DNA from: CBDCOD01 sp965219665
GTDB taxonomy: Bacteria > Pseudomonadota > Gammaproteobacteria > CAKMZV01
NCBI GenBank assembly: GCA_965219665.1
Contig: CBDCOD010000019.1
Coordinates: 31,731 to 95,730 of the forward strand
DNA: 64,000 nt
Direction: 5' to 3'
Shown: positions 34,654-42,539 of the stretch, piece after piece
Position numbering within the stretch: position 1 is the stretch's first letter
How the letters are laid out: each line of letters opens with the position of its first letter
Position numbers and translations under genes: made by a program
Notes under the pieces: generated by a model
Database searches by the model: none
Told to the model about the DNA's origin: nothing
The model's input: the letters and a program-made list of their open reading frames with translations, nothing else

Positions 34654-35637
34654 ATGAATAAGCAAGACGACATTTTACGAGATAAGCTGCTAAGAGATAG
34701 GCAATTACACAACTGGCTATTATCTATTGGTGTACCCGAACACATGCAACCAATAGCCGGTGATGCAAGTAATCGCCGCTTTTTTCGTGTTAAATGGGGC
34801 AACAGCACTGCTATTGCTGTTGATGCCCCGCCACCATTAGAAAATATTCAAGCCTTCATTGACCGCAGCACTCTATTTGCAAAAGGACAACTTCTGCGCT
34901 CCCCCGCATGTTACCAAGCTCATACTGAAAAAGGATTTGCGCTGATTGAAGACTTTGGAAACATCATGCTTTTAGAGAAGCTGCAACAAGATGAAAAATT
35001 CCTATATCATTGCATTGATGCACTGATTGAATTACAGTCTTTTACAGCAGATACAGCCACCCCCCTTTATACACCAGCACTCCTCCAAGAAGAAATGCAG
35101 CTATTTAACATGTGGCTTATTGATACGCATCTGGGCATGAATATTCCTGAGAACTTAGATTTTTCAGCACTACAAAATCGTATACTACAGGAAATTAGTA
35201 CACAAAATACATGCTTAGTACATCGGGATTTTCATTCTCGCAATCTTATGCACTGTCAAAACTTCTTTGGAGTGATAGACTTTCAGGATGCTTGTATAGG
35301 AAGCCATTTTTACGATTTAGCGTCGCTATTACGCGATGCTTATGCTCAAGTAAGCGCTATAGAGCCCTATTTGCAGTATTACCATGAACACAGCACTTTA
35401 ACACACAACAATCTATCCACAAGCATAGAACAATTTAACTGGATAAATATACAGCGACAGCTCAAAGTTGCTGGTATCTTTGCACGCCTGCACTGGCGTG
35501 ACGGCAAAGCAAACTACTTACCCTATCTACCGCGTGTATTGACTTACCTATCAGATTCTTTACACATGGTTGGCGAGCATACATGGCAACACTGGATAAC
35601 GCAAATCAAGCACGCCCTTATAGCACAAGAGAACTAA
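34654..35637 (+). CDS. amgK: N-acetylmuramate/N-acetylglucosamine anomeric kinase AmgK
   Basis: A 327-residue aminoglycoside-phosphotransferase-fold kinase. CLVHRDFHSRNLMH near residue 188 is the catalytic loop and GVIDFQDACIG near 206 the metal-binding DFG-equivalent. It phosphorylates the anomeric carbon of recycled MurNAc. The murU gene starts immediately after its stop, and lptD is divergent, the arrangement known in pseudomonads and relatives. This pathway bypasses de novo UDP-MurNAc synthesis. Confidence 0.9.
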   Translation: MNKQDDILRDKLLRDRQLHNWLLSIGVPEHMQPIAGDASNRRFFRVKWGNSTAIAVDAPPPLENIQAFIDRSTLFAKGQLLRSPACYQAHTEKGFALIEDFGNIMLLEKLQQDEKFLYHCIDALIELQSFTADTATPLYTPALLQEEMQLFNMWLIDTHLGMNIPENLDFSALQNRILQEISTQNTCLVHRDFHSRNLMHCQNFFGVIDFQDACIGSHFYDLASLLRDAYAQVSAIEPYLQYYHEHSTLTHNNLSTSIEQFNWINIQRQLKVAGIFARLHWRDGKANYLPYLPRVLTYLSDSLHMVGEHTWQHWITQIKHALIAQEN

Positions 35638-36336
35638 ATGCACGCAATCATTTTATCAGCAGGACGTGGTGAACGTCTCAGGCCACTAACGGACGACACA
35701 CCCAAACCTCTTATGTCTGTAGGTAATACGACGTTGATTGAAAGACATATAACTGCTTTAGCTAAGGCAGGATTCAGACAAATAGTCATCAACGTACATT
35801 GGTTGGCGCACAAAATCATGAACTACCTTGGTGATGGCTCATCCTATGGCATTGACATTATATACTCGCGTGAAAGTGAAATGTTAGGTAGCGGTGGTGG
35901 CATTAAACAAGCATTACCTTACCTGACTACAACGCCTTTTTTTGTTGTCAACGCTGATATTTGGATACAAGAAGATTTCGGCTTTGTAGCACATCATCTA
36001 CAAAACTGTCAGGAAAATTCTCAACAATTAGGGCATCTTTTTTTGGTAGATAATCCACCACATAACCCATCAGGAGATTTTTTGCTGCATGACGGTTTAG
36101 TGCATGATGGCAAACAAAATGGACTGCGTCATACCTTTAGCGGCATGAGCATCTTATCACCCCAACTATTTGCCCTAAGCGCTGCCGATAACACACAATT
36201 TTCATTAGCGTCCCTATTACGTCAAGCAATGACTACTCAGCAAATCAGTGGGCAACTGCTTCGTATGCGTTGGTTGGATGTCGGTACAAAGGAGCGTTTA
36301 GATCTTTGTAGGAGCTGGATGCAATCAGATAGTTAA
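35638..36336 (+). CDS. murU: N-acetylmuramate-1-phosphate uridylyltransferase MurU
   Basis: A 232-residue nucleotidyltransferase. AIILSAGRGERLRPLTDDTP is the N-terminal NTP-binding motif, KPLMSVGNTTLIE follows, and FFVVNADIWI near residue 101 carries the metal-binding Asp. It converts MurNAc-1-P to UDP-MurNAc using the product of AmgK, encoded directly upstream without spacing. Confidence 0.92.
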   Translation: MHAIILSAGRGERLRPLTDDTPKPLMSVGNTTLIERHITALAKAGFRQIVINVHWLAHKIMNYLGDGSSYGIDIIYSRESEMLGSGGGIKQALPYLTTTPFFVVNADIWIQEDFGFVAHHLQNCQENSQQLGHLFLVDNPPHNPSGDFLLHDGLVHDGKQNGLRHTFSGMSILSPQLFALSAADNTQFSLASLLRQAMTTQQISGQLLRMRWLDVGTKERLDLCRSWMQSDS

Positions 36337-36351
36337 TGTTTCGTATCTGTC

Positions 36352-36831
36352 CTACCCGTTTAGTGCCGTTGCGCTAACTAAAATCCCATCCTCATCAGCA
36401 GCAATCCAGTGGTTCGGGTGTATATGTGCCCCTAAAAAATGTAGCGGTATATTAATCTGACCCTCTGAGCGCTTTACACTCTTGGTCGGGTTCGTATTAA
36501 GCGCCATCACACCGATAGGCATTGTGCCAATCACCGCACTATCTCTAATACAACCAAAAATAACAACACCCTCCCAGCCATTATCAACCGCCAACTGTGC
36601 AATGTTATCGCCCAATAAAGCGCAGCGCAGGGAGCCACCCCCATCAACAACTAAAACACGTCCGTCCCCATTTTGTCCCAGAGTATCCCGAACCAGCGTA
36701 TTGTCCTCAAAAAGTTTTAGCGTCACGATATAACCAGAAAATTGACGATTTTGACCAAAATGGCACAAGGCTGGCGTTAAAACCTGTACTTGGTCACTAT
36801 GGGCATCATATAAATCAGCTGTTGTATGCAT
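36352..36831 (-). CDS. rraA: RraA-family ribonuclease E inhibitor
   Basis: A 159-residue protein of the RraA/demethylmenaquinone methyltransferase-like fold. VLVVDGGGSLRCALLGDNIA near residue 57 and VIFGCIRDSAVIG near 85 are the signature. ATG 36831 is chosen because upstream extension (17 residues) is not conserved in the family. It inhibits RNase E in E. coli; some homologues are aldolases, so the call is at family level. It is convergent with murU and 1 bp downstream of the WD40 gene. Confidence 0.88.
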   Translation of the reverse strand: MHTTADLYDAHSDQVQVLTPALCHFGQNRQFSGYIVTLKLFEDNTLVRDTLGQNGDGRVLVVDGGGSLRCALLGDNIAQLAVDNGWEGVVIFGCIRDSAVIGTMPIGVMALNTNPTKSVKRSEGQINIPLHFLGAHIHPNHWIAADEDGILVSATALNG

Positions 36832-36832
36832 A

Positions 36833-38740
36833 TTAATTAGATTGGGTTGGCTGTAAATCGGTGCTTGTTTGTGACTCTGCATTAACCCGTGGATTACTGA
36901 GTATATACTCTATATAATCCTGGAAATTAGTGTAAGGTAAGTCATAATTTTGTAGCGTATAATCAGGCACCTTAGGCTTCAAATCCTCTTCAGCAATCAC
37001 TCTAAACCCACCACTTAAAAACAGTGGCTTGCCTACAAAAATCCGACCAGAAAAAGGCACGGTTATATGTGATATGCGAACACGACTATTACTGGTAAAG
37101 CCAAAATGGGCGGTAGCAACAAGATTTTGTCGATTTAACTGCTCATAGAAATTAAAAGCAACAGATCCTTCTGGCACACTAATAGAGAAGTCTTCTTGAT
37201 AGTACGCACGCCCAAATGATACCCGCACTATCATCACTTGCTTTTCAGCATCATAACGCGGGCGCCCATCCAATTCCAACGGCAGAATAAGCGTATTCCC
37301 CAATATCTCTTGTACAACATCCTTCACCAATACGTAACGCCCTTGAATAGCCACATCATTAAATGATTTGGCTCCGTCCCTCAAGGCCGCGATGCGGCGA
37401 TTCCGTTCATCAACTTGCTCTCGATACTGCCGCAGCACTTGATCAACAGCATCTAAATATTGACCAGACATACGCCTAATGAATGTAGACTTACTTTCAA
37501 AAGGACTTTTCTGAAAAATTTTCGCTGGAGGTAGCAATGGTTTGGAAACAAAGGGGATGTCATTGCGCTGATTAAGTTTGGCGATACCCTCAGATACTTT
37601 GGCTTGGATATCGTCCCAGGGCATATAGCTGTATCCTGTAGCAGACCAAACCTGCACAGCACTATTATTCCCAGCTATAGCAAATAACCAGTTTCTATTA
37701 TTAGCAAAAGCTAGTGTATTAGGACGTAGTAAACTGGCAGTTAAAACCCGAAGTAATTTGCCCTCCGTGCTCCAAACACGAAGAGTATTGTCTAAACCAC
37801 CAGAAAATAACCACCTACCGTTTGACGACACAGTCAGTCCAGTAACGTTATCAGTATGCCCTTTAAAACGATGGATAACCGATCCCGTATTAACACTCCA
37901 AGCAAATATCAAATTATCATTTCCTGCAGAGAATATTTTTTGAGAATCTGCGCTGAACTCTAAGGCATTAATAGGTGCACTTTGGCCAATCAAACTGGCT
38001 TGCAAAGTATATAAGCGCGTATCCCATACTTGAATGGTATTCTTTTGCTCACCTGTGATGCCAGCTGAAGCAAGCATGCGTCCATTGGGCGAAAATGCAA
38101 GCGCTTTAACATCCGAAACATCATCAACATTAAATAGCAGGCTACCTGTACGCGCATCCCAAATAAATAATGTTTTATTCGTATCCGCCACAGCAAGTCT
38201 TGTTCCCTTAGGAGAAAAACGCATGGTGCTAACGCCACCATGTCCACGTAGAGTATACAGCAGTGCTTTCGCCCCCAAGTCAAATAAATCAACGGTACCA
38301 TCAGTATAAGCAACAGCAGCAGATTGTCCTTCTGCTGTGATTGCAACCGCACTCACTTGCCGATCCAAAGGTACAGAATGAATTACCTCAAAACTGTCCA
38401 AACTCCATAAAATTAGACTAGTGCCAGCCCCCACCATCCATTTTCCATCTTGAGAAACCGCTATGCGCACAACAGACTCCCCAGAAGCAGAGAGCTCAAT
38501 TTGGGGATTAGTAGTGCGCCGCCACGCCTGACTAAAACGTTCAACTGTCCATTGCTTCGCTGAGATACCTTCTACTTCAAAACGATGCAAATATGCTTGT
38601 TCATCATTAATTTCTACAGAAGCATCTACTGCTATATGTTCATCAGGAGACGAAGAACAGCCTATAAGTACTGCAAACAGCGATAGGCCCAAAACGCGTA
38701 AAGTTTTTCTGTAATGTAAAGCAACGGATATGTAACGCAT
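36833..38740 (-). CDS. WD40-repeat lipoprotein
   Basis: A 635-residue protein with a lipoprotein signal peptide (LSLFAVLIGCSSS, Cys28; Ser at +2 suggests outer membrane). Several WD40-type blades cover about residues 85-375 (for example FSPKGTRLAVADTNKTLFIW and LTVSSNGRWLFSGGLDNTLR). The C-terminal 250 residues have a coiled-coil-like basic segment near 430-450 and an unassigned beta-rich domain. WD40 lipoproteins are uncommon in gammaproteobacteria; the barrel probably acts as a protein-interaction platform at the envelope. No partner is obvious. The rraA gene lies directly downstream. Confidence 0.75.
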   Translation of the reverse strand: MRYISVALHYRKTLRVLGLSLFAVLIGCSSSPDEHIAVDASVEINDEQAYLHRFEVEGISAKQWTVERFSQAWRRTTNPQIELSASGESVVRIAVSQDGKWMVGAGTSLILWSLDSFEVIHSVPLDRQVSAVAITAEGQSAAVAYTDGTVDLFDLGAKALLYTLRGHGGVSTMRFSPKGTRLAVADTNKTLFIWDARTGSLLFNVDDVSDVKALAFSPNGRMLASAGITGEQKNTIQVWDTRLYTLQASLIGQSAPINALEFSADSQKIFSAGNDNLIFAWSVNTGSVIHRFKGHTDNVTGLTVSSNGRWLFSGGLDNTLRVWSTEGKLLRVLTASLLRPNTLAFANNRNWLFAIAGNNSAVQVWSATGYSYMPWDDIQAKVSEGIAKLNQRNDIPFVSKPLLPPAKIFQKSPFESKSTFIRRMSGQYLDAVDQVLRQYREQVDERNRRIAALRDGAKSFNDVAIQGRYVLVKDVVQEILGNTLILPLELDGRPRYDAEKQVMIVRVSFGRAYYQEDFSISVPEGSVAFNFYEQLNRQNLVATAHFGFTSNSRVRISHITVPFSGRIFVGKPLFLSGGFRVIAEEDLKPKVPDYTLQNYDLPYTNFQDYIEYILSNPRVNAESQTSTDLQPTQSN

Positions 38741-38969
38741 GGTTTGCTCTTATTGATTTTGATATGAAATCCACATACTAAGGCGTAGTTAATTGCTAAA
38801 TTATATGGTTTTGAGTCAAAAAATACTATTCTATTTATTAGAGAATATTACAACAGTGTCTTTTTTCTTTAATAAAAAACACAAACAACGCATGCAAATA
38901 GGTATAATCAATTGTTGGACAACCATTCAAAAAGAGTTGTCCTAAACATTAAACTAAGAGGCTTTGAGC

Positions 38970-39446
38970 ATGCTAAAAAAAATTTATTTAATCATATTAG
39001 GGGCATTATTTGTAGTCGGCTTCCAAACCCAAGTTTGGGCTGAAGGCTACGGAAAACAGAAGGTAGTCTATCACATCAACTACGATAACCCTAAAAAACA
39101 ACGGGGCGCGTTGCGAAATATCCAAAACCATATTAATGCAGTCGGTGCTGACAACTTAGATTTGAAAGTTGTCTTACATGGCAATGGCTTATCATTACTA
39201 CTGAAACCGGAAGCACTTGCACGAGTCAAAAAAGCTAAACACGCCAACGCAGGCACTCTAGAATCTGCTATTGATACCCTAAGGCACCAAGGAGTATCAT
39301 TTAGTGTGTGCAACAACACACTTCGTGGTCGTAAAATCGACTTAGAACGTGATTTGTATGAAGTAACGGAAGCGGACAGAGTACCCAGTGGGGTAGCAGA
39401 ATTGGCAAAACTACAAGCCCAAGGATACGTATACATCAAGCCCTAA
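38970..39446 (+). CDS. Periplasmic DsrE-family protein
   Basis: A 158-residue protein with a signal peptide (about 1-24, ending QVWAEG) and a DsrE/F-like fold: KVVYHINYDNPKKQRGALRN near residue 31, LKVVLHGNGLSLLL near 62, and a single Cys in FSVCNNTLRGRKID near 114, the position of the active Cys in many DsrE proteins. Family members move sulfur or act in redox; periplasmic versions are poorly characterised. ATG 38970 has AAGAGG upstream; a TATAAT hexamer at 38903-38908 may be its -10. Confidence 0.75.
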   Translation: MLKKIYLIILGALFVVGFQTQVWAEGYGKQKVVYHINYDNPKKQRGALRNIQNHINAVGADNLDLKVVLHGNGLSLLLKPEALARVKKAKHANAGTLESAIDTLRHQGVSFSVCNNTLRGRKIDLERDLYEVTEADRVPSGVAELAKLQAQGYVYIKP

Positions 39447-39524
39447 GCAAGCGCCATCAAAGTTGCCGCTGCTAACCAATTGGCTGCTATTTACGACTGA
39501 ATATCCTGCCATCAAAGCAATTGG

Positions 39525-40706
39525 ATGATTATTGCAGATGATGCCATAATCGGCTTAGACGATTTTTTTTTCAATGAAAAAATCACTTACTACCCATTCA
39601 GTGCAATTGATAACGCCCTACTTCGAGCCTCACAGGCTGATACACTACTGGTGCGCTCACGCACAAAAATAGATGCTAAGCTACTAAAAGGCACCTCAAT
39701 CAACTTTATTGGGAGCACCGTTGCAGGACTAGATCACATTGATCAGACATGCTTGCAAGACATTCAACTGGCTTGTGCAGCAGGTTGTAACGCACAAAGC
39801 GTTGCCGAATACGTCATCACTAACATACTAGACTACGCTGTACAGCATGGCAAATGCTTGCGCACGCTCACATTGGGTATAGTTGGTGTAGGTGCTGTGG
39901 GCAGTCACGTTGCTCAGGCTGCCAATACACTGGGCATACAAACACTACTCTGTGACCCCCCACGGGCAGAAACAGAGACCTTCAATCAGTTCTGTGACTT
40001 ATCAACCTGTCTGCAAGCAGACATTGTGAGTCTGCACACCCCTCTGAACAGTGCAGGCAAACACGCAACATACCACCTATTAAATCAGGATAATCTAAAA
40101 ACGAGCTCTGCCAAAATGCTGATTCAGGCTGCACGAGGCAACGTGGTAGACGAAGCCGCATTACTGCAAAAATCCTGGCAGTATCTGGCAATAGACTGCT
40201 GGGAAAGTGAACCACATGTCTATGCACAACTGGCAATGAAATCTACTATTGCAACCCCACATATTGCTGGACACTCTTTTGAAGGAAAGTGGCAAGGAAC
40301 TGCACATGTAGCAAAACACTGGCACGCCTATAAAAACATCCCCTATACGCCCCCTCAAATACCGCTAAACCAATCCACGCTATCTATAGATATTAGCACC
40401 TTTGACAGCATAGAAGCTGCTCTATTGGCTGTTATGCAACAGGTGTATAATCCTAAGAACGATGATTTCCGCTCAAATACAGCAGACCTTGCTACAAGTT
40501 TTGAGCACAAGCGCGCCACCTACCCTCAGCGCCTACAATGGTGTAATGCATTTATTCAGTTGCACAACATCAATCAGGTGCCATGGGGAACCACCCTACA
40601 AAAACACTTAAATAAATTAGGATTTAAAAGTCAGGTGCAGTCTTCATTTTCGCAACAACTTAACCGAACAACTGGCAGCAAAATCACTATGAAAGGAGGC
40701 TGCTAA
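39525..40706 (+). CDS. pdxB: Erythronate-4-phosphate dehydrogenase
   Basis: A 393-residue D-2-hydroxyacid dehydrogenase of the pyridoxal phosphate pathway. FIGSTVAGLDHID near residue 65 is the family marker, LGIVGVGAVGSHVA near 120 the NAD site, and HIAGHSFEGKWQGT near 245 holds the catalytic His. The extra C-terminal domain (about 280-385) distinguishes PdxB from other members. Confidence 0.9.
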   Translation: MIIADDAIIGLDDFFFNEKITYYPFSAIDNALLRASQADTLLVRSRTKIDAKLLKGTSINFIGSTVAGLDHIDQTCLQDIQLACAAGCNAQSVAEYVITNILDYAVQHGKCLRTLTLGIVGVGAVGSHVAQAANTLGIQTLLCDPPRAETETFNQFCDLSTCLQADIVSLHTPLNSAGKHATYHLLNQDNLKTSSAKMLIQAARGNVVDEAALLQKSWQYLAIDCWESEPHVYAQLAMKSTIATPHIAGHSFEGKWQGTAHVAKHWHAYKNIPYTPPQIPLNQSTLSIDISTFDSIEAALLAVMQQVYNPKNDDFRSNTADLATSFEHKRATYPQRLQWCNAFIQLHNINQVPWGTTLQKHLNKLGFKSQVQSSFSQQLNRTTGSKITMKGGC

Positions 40707-40831
40707 AGCAACGCACACCAAGCACGCTGTATATAAAAAAACACCCAATGCGCAACACCGGCTGCGCGTAACCGCAGCGCTCAGATTTGCCAAAAAATTA
40801 TTTTTAACATTGCTCCGATAAAACAACATGC

Positions 40832-40860
40832 TTGACAGCCAAATTAAAAACAGAGAAAAT
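40832..40860 (+). promoter_or_regulatory. Candidate promoter for gcvT
   Basis: TTGACA (40832-40837) and GAAAAT (40855-40860) are separated by 17 bp, about 80 bp upstream of gcvT. I looked for a glycine riboswitch in 40707-40939 and saw none; a GCTGCG/CGCAGC hairpin lies further upstream near 40767-40784. Confidence 0.5.
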
Positions 40861-40939
40861 GAACTGCCTCATTTTTTAGCAAACAAAATTAAGGTTTTAT
40901 GCGCACTAAATATTACGTAGCAAGATGGAATAAAAATTC

Positions 40940-42031
40940 ATGAGTACTTTACAAAAAACACCACTGCACCATTTGCATGTACAAGCAGGTGCCAAAATGG
41001 GCGCTTTCGCTGGTTTTGACATGCCCCTCTTCTATCCTGAGGGCGTTGTAAAAGAACACCTACATTGCAGAGCTGAAGTTGGACTCTTTGACATTTCGCA
41101 TATGTGCCATATTGACATAACCGGCAAGCAAGCCGCAGCACTCATCGAGCGCTGCTGTCCAATACCTGCAAGCACACAAGAAATAGGGCGTTCTCGCTAT
41201 ACCTTCCTGTTAAATGAACAAGGGGGGCTGCATGATGATTTAATCGTAACCCGCTTAGGTGAAGAACACTTTTTAATTGTAGCAAACGCCGCCTGCGCTC
41301 AAGCGGACTTGGCACATATTCAGCAGCAACAAAAAAGCTTTACAGACGCTACCATCACCGTCAAGCCCTGTGGATTTATAGCCGTCCAAGGTCCTAAAGC
41401 AGAAACCGTATTAGAACGATTAGGCATTTCGGTTTCCGATATGGACTTTATGTCTATGAAGCCTATGGAAAACGCTGGATGGTATATTGCACGCTCAGGC
41501 TACACAGGCGAAGATGGCTTTGAAGTCGCAGCCCCTTCTGATGAAATAGCCGCTTTTGCAGAAAAATTATTACAAGAGCCTGAAGTGAAGTGGATAGGCT
41601 TAGGCGCTCGCGATACACTGCGCTTAGAGGCCGCCTTACCCTTATACGGACAAGACTTAGGGCAAGATATAACCGCACATGAGGCGGGCTTACTCTGGGC
41701 TATTCCTAAAGAACTGCGCACTGCAGATGCTAACTATATCGGCGCAGCCGCTATTAGCCAAAGCATTGCAGAGGGACGCAAGCGCAAACGAGCAGGCTTC
41801 GTGGTAGATGGCCGCGTTCCGGTTCGTTCAGGTGATTTAATCGATGCCTCAGGCACTATAATTGGTAAGGTTACCTCAGGTAGCGTTGGCAGCACCTTAG
41901 GTAAGCCAATGGTTTTGGCTCAGGTATCAGCAGATTTTGAGGGGGAAGAGGCATGGGTAGAAGTACGCTCTAAAAAAGTGCGCTTACAAGCCCATGCACT
42001 GCCTTTTGTAAAACATAACTATAAACGTTAG
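40940..42031 (+). CDS. gcvT: Glycine cleavage T protein (aminomethyltransferase)
   Basis: A 363-residue enzyme that moves the methylene group from the H-protein to THF. MGAFAGFDMPLFYPEGVVKE near residue 15, FDISHMCHIDITG near 50, and GYTGEDGFEV near 189 are the folate-binding family motifs; the C-terminal barrel is complete. First gene of a gcvT-gcvH-gcvP cluster; the gcvH ribosome site begins at its stop codon. Confidence 0.96.
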   Translation: MSTLQKTPLHHLHVQAGAKMGAFAGFDMPLFYPEGVVKEHLHCRAEVGLFDISHMCHIDITGKQAAALIERCCPIPASTQEIGRSRYTFLLNEQGGLHDDLIVTRLGEEHFLIVANAACAQADLAHIQQQQKSFTDATITVKPCGFIAVQGPKAETVLERLGISVSDMDFMSMKPMENAGWYIARSGYTGEDGFEVAAPSDEIAAFAEKLLQEPEVKWIGLGARDTLRLEAALPLYGQDLGQDITAHEAGLLWAIPKELRTADANYIGAAAISQSIAEGRKRKRAGFVVDGRVPVRSGDLIDASGTIIGKVTSGSVGSTLGKPMVLAQVSADFEGEEAWVEVRSKKVRLQAHALPFVKHNYKR

Positions 42032-42039
42032 GAGTTGTG

Positions 42040-42405
42040 ATGACAATGTACTATACCGAAACACACGAGTGGGTTGAAAAAAATGGAGACGAGCTAACCG
42101 TTGGTTTAGCACGTTTTGCCTTGGAGCAATTAGGGGACTTAGTCTATATTGAACTGCCCGAAGAAGGCACCGAATTTGAAACAGGCGATGAATGCGCAAC
42201 CGTAGAGTCGGTTAAGGCTGCATCAGAAGTTTACGCACCTGTTTGTGGTGTGATAACAGCCGTCAATACCGCTTTAGCAGATGAGCCTGCCAGTGGTTCT
42301 TCTGAGGATGAGAAAAGCGCTTGGTTGTTTAAAATGACCCTTGCTGATGCAAGCGAGTTGGACAATCTACTCAGTGCGGAAGCTTACCAAGCGCAATTAG
42401 ATTGA
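42040..42405 (+). CDS. gcvH: Glycine cleavage H protein
   Basis: A 121-residue carrier of the lipoyl-linked aminomethyl group. TVESVKAASEVYAPVCG near residue 50 contains the lipoylated Lys (second Lys-type position in the SVKA motif). GGAG directly upstream supports ATG 42040; a second ATG lies 6 bp on. It is separated from gcvP by 134 bp. Confidence 0.96.
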   Translation: MTMYYTETHEWVEKNGDELTVGLARFALEQLGDLVYIELPEEGTEFETGDECATVESVKAASEVYAPVCGVITAVNTALADEPASGSSEDEKSAWLFKMTLADASELDNLLSAEAYQAQLD

Positions 42406-42539
42406 TTGACACGGCTCCTATCCGCAGCAAGCCCTGCTTGCACCACCTAAAATCAGGAATTTTTACCCTTTAATGCTGGCTCGGCACCCTTCAAAAGCTG
42501 CCGAGTCTATGCCCATTTTTATTAAAAAACTTGTTTGAT

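Noticed and set aside
40707..40939. Possible glycine riboswitch before gcvT
   Set aside because: No conserved glycine-aptamer core or paired tandem structure could be found; only a small GC hairpin and a sigma-70-like promoter.
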